Positions 28,431 through 38,000 are shown, counted from the stretch's first letter. The stretch: 64,000 nucleotides of DNA from Halopseudomonas sabulinigri (GCF_900105255.1 NZ_LT629763.1:3249001-3313000); one strand, 5' to 3'. The notes: generated from the letters alone by a model not told the origin. A program made the numbers and translations.

Positions 28431-29666
28431 TTATGTACGGTGTGCTATTTCCCAGGCTTTGAGATCGAAGCCCGGGGTGCGAGCCTCACTGATGGTGAGT
28501 TCGGCTGGACGAGAAAGCAGTTTCTTCCCGGCCATGTGATCACTTGGCCGGTTGCAGGACTCAACCGCAACCAGGTGATCCTTGCGGAAGCAGAGCACGG
28601 AAAACTGTTGCGAACTCGGGTCGCCTAACGTGACGGTGGTGTCGAAGCCGGTAGACAAACCAACGATCTGCAGCTTGAGATTCCCCTGATCGGTCCAGAA
28701 CCAAGGCGTGGCGATGAACGGCGACGGTTTCCCGAGCAGCCTTGCTGCAACGCTACGGGCCTGATCCATAGCGTTGGGCACGGATTCTATGCGGGTGTGT
28801 TCGCCGTTGTTGTGTATGCACGGGAAGCATGCCACATCGCCAATAGCGGAAATATGAGGGTCGTTGGTTAAGAGGTTGGCATCGACCTTAATACCATTGT
28901 CAATCTCAAGGCCAGCCTCGGCTGCCAAGGTGATGTTCGGGATGATGCCGATGCCATACACCACCAGGTCGGCCGGTAACTCTTCGCCGTTCTCTTTCAC
29001 CACGCCGGTTACTTTTCCGTTGGCATGGGTTATTCGGCTGACGCCTTGATTGAAGTGAAATTTTACCCCCCAGCCTTGGTGCGCATCGAGGAACAATGCC
29101 GACATTTCATGGGAGATTGCGCGCGCCATGAGGCGGTCGCCGCGGTCAACCAGTTGGACTGATTTTCCCAGTGCCGCAGCGACAGCGGCAAACTCCAGTC
29201 CGATAAATCCGCAGCCCACTACAACTACGTTACTCGCCGCGCTCATTCGGGGGGAGAGCGCATCGGCATCAGCCAGGGTTTTTATTCCATACACCCCTTC
29301 AACATCATCCCCGGGGATGGATAACAACCTGTTGTGACCGCCCGTGGCAAGAACCAAATGATCGTAATCAACGCTGTTGCCATTGGCCAGCACCACATTT
29401 TGGTTCTGGCGGTCTATCTCGACCGCACGCGTATGCAGCAGCTGGATATTCTGTTCACTGAGAAAGGTGGCCGGGCGAAATGCCAAATTGTCCGCCTTTA
29501 TCTTGCCCAGCAGGTAGGCTTTTGATAGTGGCGGGCGCTGGTAAGGCAGGCCGGGCTCATCGCCTATAAGAGTGAGGGCTCCGGTGTACCCGCCTTGTCG
29601 CAGAGAAGCTGCGACCTGAAAGCCGGCCTGGCCTGCGCCGACAATCACTACTGAAGAAATCGACAT
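28431..29666 (-). CDS. FAD-dependent ferredoxin reductase (putidaredoxin reductase type)
   Basis: 411 residues. FAD motif VIVGAGQAGFQVAASLRQGG at about 7-26, NAD motif VVVGCGFIGLEFAAVAAALG near residue 147, and the C-terminal FAD-binding Asp in ISAIGDVACFP. This is the rhodocoxin/putidaredoxin reductase family, passing electrons from NADH to a 2Fe-2S ferredoxin. It lies 15 nt after the 2Fe-2S ferredoxin stop, so the pair is co-transcribed and likely serves the two P450s. It could also supply the DitA oxygenase, whose own reductase is not otherwise apparent here. Confidence 0.92.
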   Translation of the reverse strand: MSISSVVIVGAGQAGFQVAASLRQGGYTGALTLIGDEPGLPYQRPPLSKAYLLGKIKADNLAFRPATFLSEQNIQLLHTRAVEIDRQNQNVVLANGNSVDYDHLVLATGGHNRLLSIPGDDVEGVYGIKTLADADALSPRMSAASNVVVVGCGFIGLEFAAVAAALGKSVQLVDRGDRLMARAISHEMSALFLDAHQGWGVKFHFNQGVSRITHANGKVTGVVKENGEELPADLVVYGIGIIPNITLAAEAGLEIDNGIKVDANLLTNDPHISAIGDVACFPCIHNNGEHTRIESVPNAMDQARSVAARLLGKPSPFIATPWFWTDQGNLKLQIVGLSTGFDTTVTLGDPSSQQFSVLCFRKDHLVAVESCNRPSDHMAGKKLLSRPAELTISEARTPGFDLKAWEIAHRT

Positions 29667-29681
29667 GTTTGCTCTCGCTGC

Positions 29682-30002
29682 TCAGTATTGGGATTCTGGG
29701 AGCCGCAGGATCATCCCTTCCATATTGGCGCTCACCGTCAGTTGGCAGGTGAGCCGGCTATTTGCCTGACGCTCGCTTGCATACTCAAGCATGTCCGACT
29801 CTGACTCCTGTAGCTCTGGCATGCCCGATAGCCAAGCATCATCCACAAACGCATGGCAGGTAGCGCAACTGCAGGCACCGCCGCAGTCGCCTTGAATACC
29901 GGGAACCATGGCAGCCAGCGCCGCCTGCATAACAGACTGTCCTATCTCAGCGTTTACTTGATGCTCTGTGCCATTGTGTTCAATGAGCGTGATGGTGGGC
30001 AT
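29682..30002 (-). CDS. 2Fe-2S ferredoxin (putidaredoxin/adrenodoxin type)
   Basis: 106 residues. The cluster Cys residues are C40, C46, C49 and C86 (C-x5-C-x2-C...C), in the segment GDCGGACSCATCHAFVDDAW. Acidic residues follow (ELQESESDMLEYA), as in P450 partner ferredoxins. It shuttles electrons from the downstream reductase to a class I P450. It follows the MFS gene at 30030 by 27 nt on the same strand, so the three may form one unit. Confidence 0.93.
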   Translation of the reverse strand: MPTITLIEHNGTEHQVNAEIGQSVMQAALAAMVPGIQGDCGGACSCATCHAFVDDAWLSGMPELQESESDMLEYASERQANSRLTCQLTVSANMEGMILRLPESQY

Positions 30003-30029
30003 GAGTGCTCTCCTGTTATTTTTTTGCAG

Positions 30030-31316
30030 TTATCGGGAAACAGCCCCGGTAGTCCTGAAGTTGGGTGCGCGACCCAGTGTGAGAATTAATAAGGGGCCGA
30101 GGACAGTACAGACTACGCTGTAAATCAGCATCGATGAGTAGGAGCCTGTTGCGCTCAGAAATGCTGCAAATAGCAAGGGCGCTAGTGCTGCGGCGACGGT
30201 ATTCAGCCCTTGATGAACGCCAAACAGGCGCCCGTACTCTTTCATGCCGAAATAACGGGCGACTAGAAAAGCGGCAATATCAAACTCGGCACCTGCACCG
30301 AAACCCACTAGTACAGCGGCAAATGCCATCAGCCAAAAGTCAGTGCTTTCGCCGAGAAACAGTAGGCAGCCAACGGCCGGCAAGGATAGGCTGATGGCGG
30401 ACACCAGCGGCGGCCATACACGGTCCAGCAGATACCCGATAAGTATCCGGCCGGCCGTCAGTGATACACCAAAGCAGCCAAATATCAGGCCTGCGTTCTC
30501 TGCCGAAATACCCTTGTCACGAAGCATGGGAACAGTGCTGGTAACCAATCCGACGATGGCAGAGATCACTAGGCTCAACGCGAGATTGCAGATCCAGAAC
30601 TTTCTGGATGCCAAACCCTCAGCAAATGTAAGGCCCGGCAATTGATTCGTATCCAGACGGCCCGCCTTTTCTTCTGCGCTTACCTTCAAGCCTTGCGGCA
30701 GAGAAAACCAAAAAAGCGTTATCGGTAACAGCACCGCCAAGTTCAGCAGGGCGAGAATGACGAAGGCTGCGCGCCAGTCCCATAAGCCGATACCCCAGGA
30801 CATTAGAGGTGGAACCACAGCAGCAGTGAGGCCGGTACCTGAAAGTCCGATGGCGAGCGCGAGACCGCGATTCTTGTCAAACCACATGTTCAAGAGCTGG
30901 GTCCAGGTGACCGCGAGACAGCCCATGCCCAACAAGGGGAGTAGTGCGAAGGCTAGATAGAGAGTCCAAATAGAGCCGCCGATCTGTGTGGTCGCCAGGT
31001 ACCCGAAAGCAATGGCTACAAGCGAGATGATAGTAACGCGCTTCATGCCGAAACGGAGGTTGAACCAGCCGACCAATTGCAGCGATATAACCGCGCTGCC
31101 GAACAAGAACGTAATAGCCGCTTGCAGTGCTCCACGCTCCCAGCCAAAGGCTTCTTGAAGAGGGATGACCAGGGTGCCGAAGCCATATAGAAGAGACGCA
31201 TTGATACTGATGGCGATGCCGATTAACGAAAGAATCAAGACTCGCCATCCGCTGCGGAACTCCGCTAGATCAATCGCTGCTTCGCTGTTGGGTGCATGCA
31301 TGGGACGGCCTTTCAT
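30030..31316 (-). CDS. MFS transporter (monocarboxylate/OxlT-like)
   Basis: 428 residues with 12 predicted TM helices. The opening FRSGWRVLILSLIGIAISINASLLYGFGTLVIPLQEAFGW and the GLALAIGLSGTGLTAAVVPPLMS segment fit the MFS oxalate/monocarboxylate branch. It probably imports a carboxylic acid such as a resin acid. It is the first gene of the minus-strand unit with the ferredoxin and reductase. A palindromic TTCT-N6-AGAA site lies about 40 nt upstream of its start. A second start, MHAP at 31301, is possible. Confidence 0.82.
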   Translation of the reverse strand: MKGRPMHAPNSEAAIDLAEFRSGWRVLILSLIGIAISINASLLYGFGTLVIPLQEAFGWERGALQAAITFLFGSAVISLQLVGWFNLRFGMKRVTIISLVAIAFGYLATTQIGGSIWTLYLAFALLPLLGMGCLAVTWTQLLNMWFDKNRGLALAIGLSGTGLTAAVVPPLMSWGIGLWDWRAAFVILALLNLAVLLPITLFWFSLPQGLKVSAEEKAGRLDTNQLPGLTFAEGLASRKFWICNLALSLVISAIVGLVTSTVPMLRDKGISAENAGLIFGCFGVSLTAGRILIGYLLDRVWPPLVSAISLSLPAVGCLLFLGESTDFWLMAFAAVLVGFGAGAEFDIAAFLVARYFGMKEYGRLFGVHQGLNTVAAALAPLLFAAFLSATGSYSSMLIYSVVCTVLGPLLILTLGRAPNFRTTGAVSR

Positions 31317-31356
31317 TGTTTTTATGAGTGCTGCTTAAGAAAATTCTGAGTTTTTG

Positions 31357-31370
31357 TTCTGTATACAGAA
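31357..31370. promoter_or_regulatory. Perfect palindrome TTCTGTATACAGAA (site S2)
   Basis: A 14-bp perfect palindrome in the 155-nt region between the divergent MFS and chemoreceptor genes. Its TTCT-N6-AGAA core matches palindromes at 7591, 37983 and 49075. Confidence 0.6.
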
Positions 31371-31471
31371 GATGTTGCTGATGTCAGAATATTTGATCTG
31401 GTCTGCGATGTCTATCCGATCATTGTGAGATTTGAACACAAAAACAATAAGTGACTAAAGGAAAACGTTGT

Positions 31472-33121
31472 ATGCGATGGCTCAGTAGCTTTTCCATGGG
31501 TGCCAAGCTCCTTTTTGCTCCTGCCCTCATTGTGGTTTTACTCATTGCTGTCTCTGCGATTGCGTACGACGGTCTCGCCCGTCAGCAGGGTGTGCTGCGT
31601 GAGGTCGAAGAGGTTCGCTTCCACCAGTACCAGCGCGCACTAGAAATCGCGGCGGCTTCTCAGGCGGCTATGGTGGGTTCCTACGCGGCGGTGGTTCAGT
31701 TGATCCAGACCGAAGGCAACGCGTCGCAGGAGGAAATGCAGTTTTATGTAGAGGATATGCGCGCCAGTGTTCATGACATGAGTACTGGAATCGAGCGTGG
31801 TATGGCTGACAGTGGGGCGTTTAGTGAAGAAGAGCAGACGCTTTACCAAACCATGGGCGAGCAGGCCAAGGTCTTTGCGCAAGGAGTCGACGATCTGGCT
31901 GAAGCGGCGTTGACCTCACCTTACCAGGCGCCCTCATTGTTGGGTTATGTGCGTGCGGATTATACCCGTCTGCAAGGCCTGCTTTCTCGCATGCTTGTAC
32001 TCCAGGAAGAGTTGTCTGCGCAGGCTTTTGCTACAGCAAACATGACAGCTGCATCGGTGACCAGGGCGCTTGCGATCGCCGTTGTTATTGCCATTGTCTT
32101 GGCTCTGCTGGTTGGGTTGTTGATGCGCTATCAGGTGCTGCGCTCCATCAAAGCCATCGAGCGAGCGGCGGTGAAGCTCAAGGATGGCGACCTGACTCAT
32201 AGAGTGGAAGTGATAGGACGTGATGAAATCGCACAGACAGCGGTGGCTTTCAATGCGCTGATTACCAGTTTGCAGACGGCTGTAGAGCAGGTTAAGCGTG
32301 TTGCCGACTCTGTGGGAGCCTCGGCAGAGGAGTTGGTGGTTACTTCCAACCATGTCGCCGTTGGTGCAAATGAACAGGCCAGTGCCGCCGTTCAAGCATC
32401 GTCCACTGTCGAGCAGATGAGCCAGGGCATCGAATCTATTTCCTCCCACGCGGAAGGTTTGCGCAATTCGGCAGCGGATAGTTTGAAAGGCGCGGAAGAG
32501 GGGCGGTTCGCACTCAATCGGTTGCTTGATGAGATTCTGCGAGTCAGGCAAGCATTCCATGCGATTACGGCCTCGGTAGGGGACTTTGTCGCCAGCACCA
32601 CCGCCATTACTGACAGTATCAACCGGGTCAAGGAGCTTTCGGCACAAACGAATTTGCTGGCGCTCAATGCGGCGATAGAGGCAGCGCGTGCAGGGGAGAG
32701 CGGTCGTGGATTCAGCGTGGTGGCTGATGAAGTAAGGAATCTAGCCCAGCGCTCTGCGGTCGCGGCCAACTCGATTAATGAGCTGACGGGGGCACTGGAA
32801 GGGCAGTCTGCCAGCGTTAGTGTGGTTCTGGGCGAGGGTGCTTCTGCCCTTGATAGCAGTCAGGAGTTACTAGAAGAGCTGGAAAAGGTGCTGCTGGAAG
32901 CCGCGCGACTGGTGGGTGCCTCGAGCACCGGCGTCAGTGAGATTGCCGCTGCGGTGCAGGTCCAGAATGAGGGTAGCAAGGAAATTTCCCTGGGTATTGA
33001 GCGTATCGCGAAGATGGCTGAGGAGGGGGACCAGATTTCGCACCAGGTCTCCGCTTCTGTTGCTTCACTGCGCGTGATCGCAGAAGAACTTGCTCTATCA
33101 GTGAGGCACTTCAGAACCTGA
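31472..33121 (+). CDS. Methyl-accepting chemotaxis protein
   Basis: 549 residues from ATG 31472 (AAAGGA site; an upstream GTG at 31451 is less likely). TM1 is near residues 10-32, then a periplasmic helical (4HB-like) sensor domain, and TM2 near 190-213. HAMP follows ([19 protein letters not shown]...), then a long signalling coiled coil whose tip contains [35 protein letters not shown]. No C-terminal methyltransferase-docking pentapeptide is seen. Its position beside the dit core suggests sensing of the substrate or an intermediate. Confidence 0.92.
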   Translation: MRWLSSFSMGAKLLFAPALIVVLLIAVSAIAYDGLARQQGVLREVEEVRFHQYQRALEIAAASQAAMVGSYAAVVQLIQTEGNASQEEMQFYVEDMRASVHDMSTGIERGMADSGAFSEEEQTLYQTMGEQAKVFAQGVDDLAEAALTSPYQAPSLLGYVRADYTRLQGLLSRMLVLQEELSAQAFATANMTAASVTRALAIAVVIAIVLALLVGLLMRYQVLRSIKAIERAAVKLKDGDLTHRVEVIGRDEIAQTAVAFNALITSLQTAVEQVKRVADSVGASAEELVVTSNHVAVGANEQASAAVQASSTVEQMSQGIESISSHAEGLRNSAADSLKGAEEGRFALNRLLDEILRVRQAFHAITASVGDFVASTTAITDSINRVKELSAQTNLLALNAAIEAARAGESGRGFSVVADEVRNLAQRSAVAANSINELTGALEGQSASVSVVLGEGASALDSSQELLEELEKVLLEAARLVGASSTGVSEIAAAVQVQNEGSKEISLGIERIAKMAEEGDQISHQVSASVASLRVIAEELALSVRHFRT

Positions 33122-33305
33122 CGGCCGAAAAAACCAGTTGTTTGGTCTGGGTAGTGAGTGCGCGGCAAAAGTTGCACATTAATTTCATGGTTCGTCTATT
33201 CAATGTATTTAACTGTATTTGTTTGAAAATAAAGGATTAATTTTACGTATTTTGCGGAGGTTAAGCGATTTTTTAGGCTTTTTTACTAATGGTAAAACTC
33301 AAAAA

Positions 33306-33335
33306 TTTACAAAAAAGAAAAAATTGTTCATTATT
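33306..33335 (+). promoter_or_regulatory. A-tract promoter element, copy 1 (upstream of ditA3)
   Basis: The 30-nt stretch reads TTTACA, then AAAAAA, then TTGTTC, and aligns without gaps to three further copies (40479, 42345, 45389). It ends 32 nt before the ditA3 start. It is the most divergent copy. In BKME-9 the IclR regulator DitR is reported to activate ditA3, so this is a candidate DitR site or shared promoter. Confidence 0.4.
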
Positions 33336-33367
33336 TGTCTTCGCTGAGCCTGACAAGAGGAAAAAAT

Positions 33368-33589
33368 ATGAGTTCAGATAAGGTTATTTTTCGCGCTGTG
33401 GCGGATCGTGGCCGCTGCTGTGGCTATGGTTTGTGTGCTTCCATTTGCCCAGAAGTATACAAATTGGACGGTGATGGGTTGGTTTACTTCGACGACGACA
33501 AAGTCCCGCCGGAGTTGGAAGAAGCGGCCCGAGAAGGCGCAGAAGCTTGTCCTGCCGAGGCAATCTGGTTGGAAGAAATCCAGAGCTAA
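33368..33589 (+). CDS. ditA3: 3Fe-4S/4Fe-4S-type ferredoxin of the ring-hydroxylating dioxygenase
   Basis: 73 residues from ATG 33368 (AAGAGGAAA site). Cys17, Cys23, Cys27 and Cys61-Pro62 form a ferredoxin cluster. The second Cys of a classical CxxCxxCxxxCP is replaced by Tyr20, giving a CxxYxxC variant as in the 3Fe-4S ferredoxins of P450 systems; Cys18 is an extra. DitA3 of Pseudomonas abietaniphila is reported as an unusual non-Rieske ferredoxin encoded about 9 kb from ditA1A2, and here the gap to ditA1 is 8.8 kb. It likely delivers electrons to DitA; serving a P450 is the alternative. Confidence 0.82.
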   Translation: MSSDKVIFRAVADRGRCCGYGLCASICPEVYKLDGDGLVYFDDDKVPPELEEAAREGAEACPAEAIWLEEIQS

Positions 33590-33624
33590 CAACCGCTCAC
33601 CTGAATACCAAGGAGCCAAGCATT

Positions 33625-34383
33625 ATGAAACGCCTTGAAGGGAAGGTCGTATTGATCAGCGGTACTGGCGGCGGGCAGGGCCGGGTAGCTGCGCTGAGGT
33701 TTGCACGTGAAGGCGCTATCGTCGTTGGTTGTGACACAAACAGTGAGGAGCACGCAAAGACCGCTCAATTGATGGAAGCGGAGGGTTATTCACTGCATGG
33801 CAGTGCGCCAATCGATCTGGGCGACCACGAGCAAGTGCGCGGTTGGGTGGAAAGTGCGGTTGCCGCTCACGGCAAGATCGACGTCCTTTACAACAACGCT
33901 TCGGCAGCGCGTTTCGCTCCAGTGCAGGACATGAGTATAGAAGACTGGCATTTCACCATCCGCAACGAGGTCGACCTTATTTTCTATGCAACCAAGTATG
34001 CATGGAACCACTTGGCCAAGCAGAAAGGCGTGATTATCAACGTGTCTTCAACCGCGGCCTGGGGCGGATCTAAAGTGGCGGGTATCTCCGCCCATTCTGC
34101 GGCTAAGGGTGCAGTGGTGTCTTTCACTCGTCAGATCGCTGTGGAAGGTGCGCCCTTGGGCATTCGAGCCGTCAGTCTCAGCCCTGGATTTATTGCCACC
34201 CCGGGAACGGCGGCTTTCATGGAAAACCCTCAGGCCAGAGCTGCACTGCTTGATGGTGTGCTGATGGATCGCCCTGGTGAGCCGGAAGAGGTTGTCGCAA
34301 TGGCTCTGTTTATTGCCTCGGAAGAAGCATCCTTCATCACCGGGTCAGATATCGTTATTGACGGTGGTTTGCTGGCAATCTGA
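33625..34383 (+). CDS. SDR, probable dihydrodiol dehydrogenase (DitB-like), Tyr replaced by His
   Basis: 252 residues from ATG 33625 (AAGGAG site); the ORF start at 33547 overlaps the ferredoxin and is not used. Nucleotide motif SGTGGGQG (about 12-19), NNAS and Ser in NVSSTAAW are present. The YxxxK positions read HSAAK, so the catalytic Tyr appears to be His. By position it corresponds to DitB in BKME-9, expected to oxidise the cis-dihydrodiol made by DitA to a catechol. The His substitution makes that assignment worth testing. It follows ditA3 by 35 nt. Confidence 0.75.
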   Translation: MKRLEGKVVLISGTGGGQGRVAALRFAREGAIVVGCDTNSEEHAKTAQLMEAEGYSLHGSAPIDLGDHEQVRGWVESAVAAHGKIDVLYNNASAARFAPVQDMSIEDWHFTIRNEVDLIFYATKYAWNHLAKQKGVIINVSSTAAWGGSKVAGISAHSAAKGAVVSFTRQIAVEGAPLGIRAVSLSPGFIATPGTAAFMENPQARAALLDGVLMDRPGEPEEVVAMALFIASEEASFITGSDIVIDGGLLAI

Positions 34384-34448
34384 TCAGTCAATCGCGCTAT
34401 GCGATAACCATTACGATCGCTGTCGACACAAAACATGAGGTAAAGAGC

Positions 34449-35390
34449 ATGGATATTATTGGCATTGGCTATCTGGGCTTTGAAGCTACGGACTTGGATG
34501 CATGGCGTGACTATGGTCCGTCAGTGATGGGTTTCGGGATGGGCAAAAATCCTGATAGCGATCCCGATTCGGTTTATTTTCGTATAGATGACCGGCGTCA
34601 TCGCTTTGCCTTTCACCCAGGTGATGTGGACCGTCTGGCCTATATTGGCTGGGAAGCGAAAGGTCGTATGGAGTACAAGCAAGCCTTGGCGCGTTTCCGT
34701 GAGGAAGGGGTCGATTTTGAAGTTGGCGATCAGGCGCTGTGTGAAATGCGCGGCGTCAAAGAGTTAATTCGATTTTTTGATCCAGTCGGGTTTCAGCACG
34801 AATTATTCTATGGACAAAAGTGGACGCCGGACTCCTTTGTGGCTGGTCGGCGACATGGTGGGTTCCTCGCCAACCACCGGGGGTTGGGTCATGTCGTGTT
34901 AATGGCCCCTGAGTACTCTGATGAGTTGGAGCACTTTCTTATCAATATCATGGGCTTTCATTGGTACGGATCTGGCGCAGGCAAGGGGCGCACGGGCTTT
35001 TTCCGTTCCAAACTGAACACTTACACCAGCCATGACATTGCGTATGGTCACGCGCCGGGCCGTATGGGAATACAGCACATTGGTTTATTCGTAAGCAGTA
35101 TTAGGGATGTAGGTGAAACCTACGATCTCGTCAAAAAGCGTGAGCTGCCAATGATGATGACGCTGGGGCAACATGCGCAAGATCCCCATGTATCTTTCTA
35201 CCACTTCACGCCGTCAGGTTTTGCTTTTGAGTGCATAGGCGAGATTGAGCCGTGGCACGATGATGGCTTTGAGCTAAATCCTGAGGTGATGAGTGTTTGG
35301 GGGCATGAAATTGTAGGCCCGATACTTGGGCCAAGTGTCAAAACACCTGAAGAGGTTCGTGATCCGGCTTTTAGCCAGAAGAAAGGCTAA
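34449..35390 (+). CDS. ditC: Type I extradiol ring-cleavage dioxygenase
   Basis: 313 residues, two VOC modules. Iron ligands H148 (GLGHVVL), H210 (GIQHIGLF) and E261 (FAFECIG) match the 2-His-1-carboxylate set of BphC-type enzymes. H195, H242 and Y251 match the second-sphere catalytic residues. It should meta-cleave a catechol. In the dit pathway that is 7-oxo-11,12-dihydroxydehydroabietic acid. HsaC-like steroid enzymes are relatives, but steroid genes (KstD, KshA) are not seen. It lies between the SDR and an FAH-family gene. Confidence 0.9.
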   Translation: MDIIGIGYLGFEATDLDAWRDYGPSVMGFGMGKNPDSDPDSVYFRIDDRRHRFAFHPGDVDRLAYIGWEAKGRMEYKQALARFREEGVDFEVGDQALCEMRGVKELIRFFDPVGFQHELFYGQKWTPDSFVAGRRHGGFLANHRGLGHVVLMAPEYSDELEHFLINIMGFHWYGSGAGKGRTGFFRSKLNTYTSHDIAYGHAPGRMGIQHIGLFVSSIRDVGETYDLVKKRELPMMMTLGQHAQDPHVSFYHFTPSGFAFECIGEIEPWHDDGFELNPEVMSVWGHEIVGPILGPSVKTPEEVRDPAFSQKKG

Positions 35391-35395
35391 GCCGC

Positions 35396-36286
35396 TTGCA
35401 TCTCGCTCGTATTCAAGACCTGTACGGGCGTACCGGCTGGGCCTCACTCGACCTTGAGACAGGACAGGCTTGGTGGATACTTGGATGTTTTACCGATTGG
35501 GCTGAGAAGCTGACGCGGTGCCAAGCCAGAGCGCCCGCGGTCGATGAGATGCCTGTTCAACCAGGAGGCTATACGCTTTTGGCGCCTGCTGAATCAGGAG
35601 CTCGCGTTTTTGGCGTAGGCCTGAATTACCGGACGCATCTTGAGCGACTTGGTAGTTCTGAACCACCTCATCCGCTGTCTTATATCAAACCCGAGTCCGC
35701 ACTGGTGCCGCATCTGGGTGAAATTCTTTATCCCGCGGTGACACAAGAGCTTGACTACGAAATAGAACTGGTCGCGGTAGTGGGTAGGCCGCTTGAGGAT
35801 GAAGCAAGCGCGGTGTCATGTCTATTGGGTTACACCATTGGCAATGATGTGAGTGCGCGAGACGCAGGCAGGGCGCTGGGGAGACTGGATCTTTTTACTC
35901 AAAAAGCGCTGGATCAGACAACACCTCTCGGCCCCTGGTTAACCTTGAGAGCCGAGGCTGGTGGGGATAGGCAGCCGGAACTGGACATGCAGCTCTCAGT
36001 AAATGGTGAAGTCCGGCAGCGGGACAACACAAGAGAGATGATTTTTCCCCTGGCCGAGGTGCTGAATTACCTGGATGCCCGTGTGAAGCTGCGTGCGGGA
36101 GATGTTGTTTTTACCGGCTCTACCCATGGGGTAGGTCTGGAATCCGGTAGTTTTCTTCAACCGGGAGACCGAATCGAGGCAACGATTCAGGGTATAGGCA
36201 CGCTAATAAACCAGGTCGGTCCACGCAGGCAATTAGCCTCGCCCAGGCGTCAGGGTCGCTTGGGGTTGCCCTCAGATCGTGGGTGA
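35396..36286 (+). CDS. FAH-family hydrolase/hydratase (DitD-like)
   Basis: 296 residues with TTG start at 35396, five nt after the ditC stop, with AAAGG upstream. Metal-site segments QELDYEIELVAVVG and YTIGNDVSARDAGRA are those of fumarylacetoacetate hydrolase-fold enzymes (fumarylpyruvate hydrolase, 2-hydroxyhepta-2,4-dienedioate isomerase or hydratase). It probably acts directly after meta cleavage, on the dienoate or its product. It is one of three FAH-fold genes in the window. Position matches DitD of BKME-9 as I recall the cluster. Confidence 0.85.
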   Translation: MHLARIQDLYGRTGWASLDLETGQAWWILGCFTDWAEKLTRCQARAPAVDEMPVQPGGYTLLAPAESGARVFGVGLNYRTHLERLGSSEPPHPLSYIKPESALVPHLGEILYPAVTQELDYEIELVAVVGRPLEDEASAVSCLLGYTIGNDVSARDAGRALGRLDLFTQKALDQTTPLGPWLTLRAEAGGDRQPELDMQLSVNGEVRQRDNTREMIFPLAEVLNYLDARVKLRAGDVVFTGSTHGVGLESGSFLQPGDRIEATIQGIGTLINQVGPRRQLASPRRQGRLGLPSDRG

Positions 36287-36334
36287 AAAAAATCGCGTGT
36301 TTGTAAATGTCGTGCTGCGTCCTGAGGGGTTGGT

Positions 36335-37930
36335 GTGATCAATCGGAAGTCTCCCTGGTACCCGCTGACGCTAGCAAGGTTTCGGCCCTTCTGGACTGCA
36401 GGAGCGGTAACCAATCTCGCAATCTGGATGCAGACGGTGGGGGCTGCCTGGATCATGGCGGGCTTATCGGATAGCGCCTGGATGGTCTCTCTAGTGCAGA
36501 CCGCAATTACCTTGCCGGTATTCTTGTGCGGCTTGCCAGGAGGGGTGATTGCAGATCTTGTAGATCGGCGTCGATGGCTCCTTTTTACTCAATCATTGAT
36601 GCTATTTGCGGCTTTCAGTCTATTTGCTCTTATGGTGTCAGGGTATTTGACGCCTTGGGCGCTACTTGGTTTGACCTTTTTGCTCGGCATTGGCAGCGCC
36701 CTTAATATGCCGGCTTGGATGGCTGCGACTTTAACTCTGATTCCCCGCGATGTGGTTCCCTCTGCGGTCGCCTTGAATGCGGTGTCAACCAATGTGGCCA
36801 GGGCGGTAGGGCCTGCGATTGCAGGGCTGTTGATTGCGGCGGTTGGGCAGTCGGCTGTGTTTTTCGTTATTGCCTTGTGCTTCTTTGGTGTAACGCTCTT
36901 TTTGCTGCGTTGGCAGGAGCAGCAACCGGTTGTCACCTTGCCTCCGGAGACCTTGTTCGGCGGAATGCGCAGTGGCCTGCGATATATACGCCACTCGCGA
37001 GAGTTGACCAGCTCGCTCACCCAGGTATTCGTATTCACCAGTTGTGCTAGTTCGCTTTGGGCTCTCTTGCCTTTAATAGCGAAGGAGCGTCTCTCAATGG
37101 CGGCCGATGGATACGGTTTGTTGATGGGCGCGTTGGGTTTGGGCGCTGTTTTGGCTGCGCTCAATTTGCCGCGGCTTTATCGTGATTTTGCGCTGCGTAA
37201 ACTGATAGCTGGCGGGGTGGCGTTTTTTGCGTTAGCTACGGCTGGAGCAGCACTGCTGGAATCGGTTTGGACGGTATGGCCAGTTTTGGTGGCGGCAGGT
37301 ATGGCCTGGATGGCAGTGAATGCCACAGCCTCAACGATCGTCCAGACTTGTGCTGCCGATTGGGTGCGCGCGCGGGTGGCCTCCGTTTACCTGTTGATGT
37401 ATATGGGGGCGATGGCACTTGGTGGCTTCTTGTGGGGTGTTGTCGCGGAGGTTGCCGGCCTGCAGATGAGCCTACTGGTTTCCTCCGTCGCGATGCTAGC
37501 AGGGCTGTGGGTAACCCGACGGGGTGTCTTCGTGTTGGGCAGTGAAGCAGACTATCGAGTCATTGCGCAGGCGGACAAGGTGATGGTCGCAACCGCGGTG
37601 GCGCATTCGGATGGTCCGGTTTCAGTAGAGACTGTCTATCGTGCGATCCCTTCGGTGCGTGCTGACTTCCTCCGTATCGCCTACGCGGTTGGTAAGTCAC
37701 GTCGCCGTAACGGTGCCAGAAACTGGCGCCTGTATCGCGATTTGGCTGATCCGGATCGCTATGTGGAGCGTTTCATTGTCGAATCCTGGTTGGACTATCT
37801 TCGTCAACGCGAACGAGTGACGCGGGCAGATCGGCAGATAGAGCTCGGGCTGAGCGGTTATATTGACCCTGGAGTGGTGTCGACCCGGCGCTATATCTCC
37901 CAGAGTGCGCAGGACACTTCGGATAAGTGA
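36335..37930 (+). CDS. ditE: MFS permease with C-terminal extension
   Basis: 531 residues from GTG 36335 (TGAGGGG site). The first 400 residues hold about 11-12 TM helices in the EntS-like MFS_3 pattern (LARFRPFWTAGAVTNLAIWMQTVGAAWIM; GGVIADLVDRRRWLLFTQ is motif A). A soluble C-terminal domain of about 130 residues follows and ends with LGLSGYIDPGVVSTRRYIS. In BKME-9 a permease gene, ditE, lies between ditC/ditD and ditR, as here. Likely transports the resin acid or an intermediate. Confidence 0.82.
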   Translation: MINRKSPWYPLTLARFRPFWTAGAVTNLAIWMQTVGAAWIMAGLSDSAWMVSLVQTAITLPVFLCGLPGGVIADLVDRRRWLLFTQSLMLFAAFSLFALMVSGYLTPWALLGLTFLLGIGSALNMPAWMAATLTLIPRDVVPSAVALNAVSTNVARAVGPAIAGLLIAAVGQSAVFFVIALCFFGVTLFLLRWQEQQPVVTLPPETLFGGMRSGLRYIRHSRELTSSLTQVFVFTSCASSLWALLPLIAKERLSMAADGYGLLMGALGLGAVLAALNLPRLYRDFALRKLIAGGVAFFALATAGAALLESVWTVWPVLVAAGMAWMAVNATASTIVQTCAADWVRARVASVYLLMYMGAMALGGFLWGVVAEVAGLQMSLLVSSVAMLAGLWVTRRGVFVLGSEADYRVIAQADKVMVATAVAHSDGPVSVETVYRAIPSVRADFLRIAYAVGKSRRRNGARNWRLYRDLADPDRYVERFIVESWLDYLRQRERVTRADRQIELGLSGYIDPGVVSTRRYISQSAQDTSDK

Positions 37931-37982
37931 CTTGGCTTGATTCTGGGCAAAGTTTTCCAGTTAAAGGCGTATTCAAAAATCA

Positions 37983-38000
37983 TATTCTTGATATAGAATA
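37983..38000. promoter_or_regulatory. 18-bp palindrome upstream of ditR (site S3)
   Basis: TATTCT-TGATAT-AGAATA, perfect 6-bp arms around N6, 59 nt before the ditR start. It shares the TTCT-N6-AGAA core with three other sites. Autoregulation by DitR is one reading. Confidence 0.55.

Noticed and set aside
34449-35390. Steroid degradation (HsaC) as the pathway for the extradiol enzyme
   Set aside because: HsaC-like residues are present, but no KstD, KshA/B or steroid A/B-ring genes are seen, whereas the ditA3...ditA1A2 order is.
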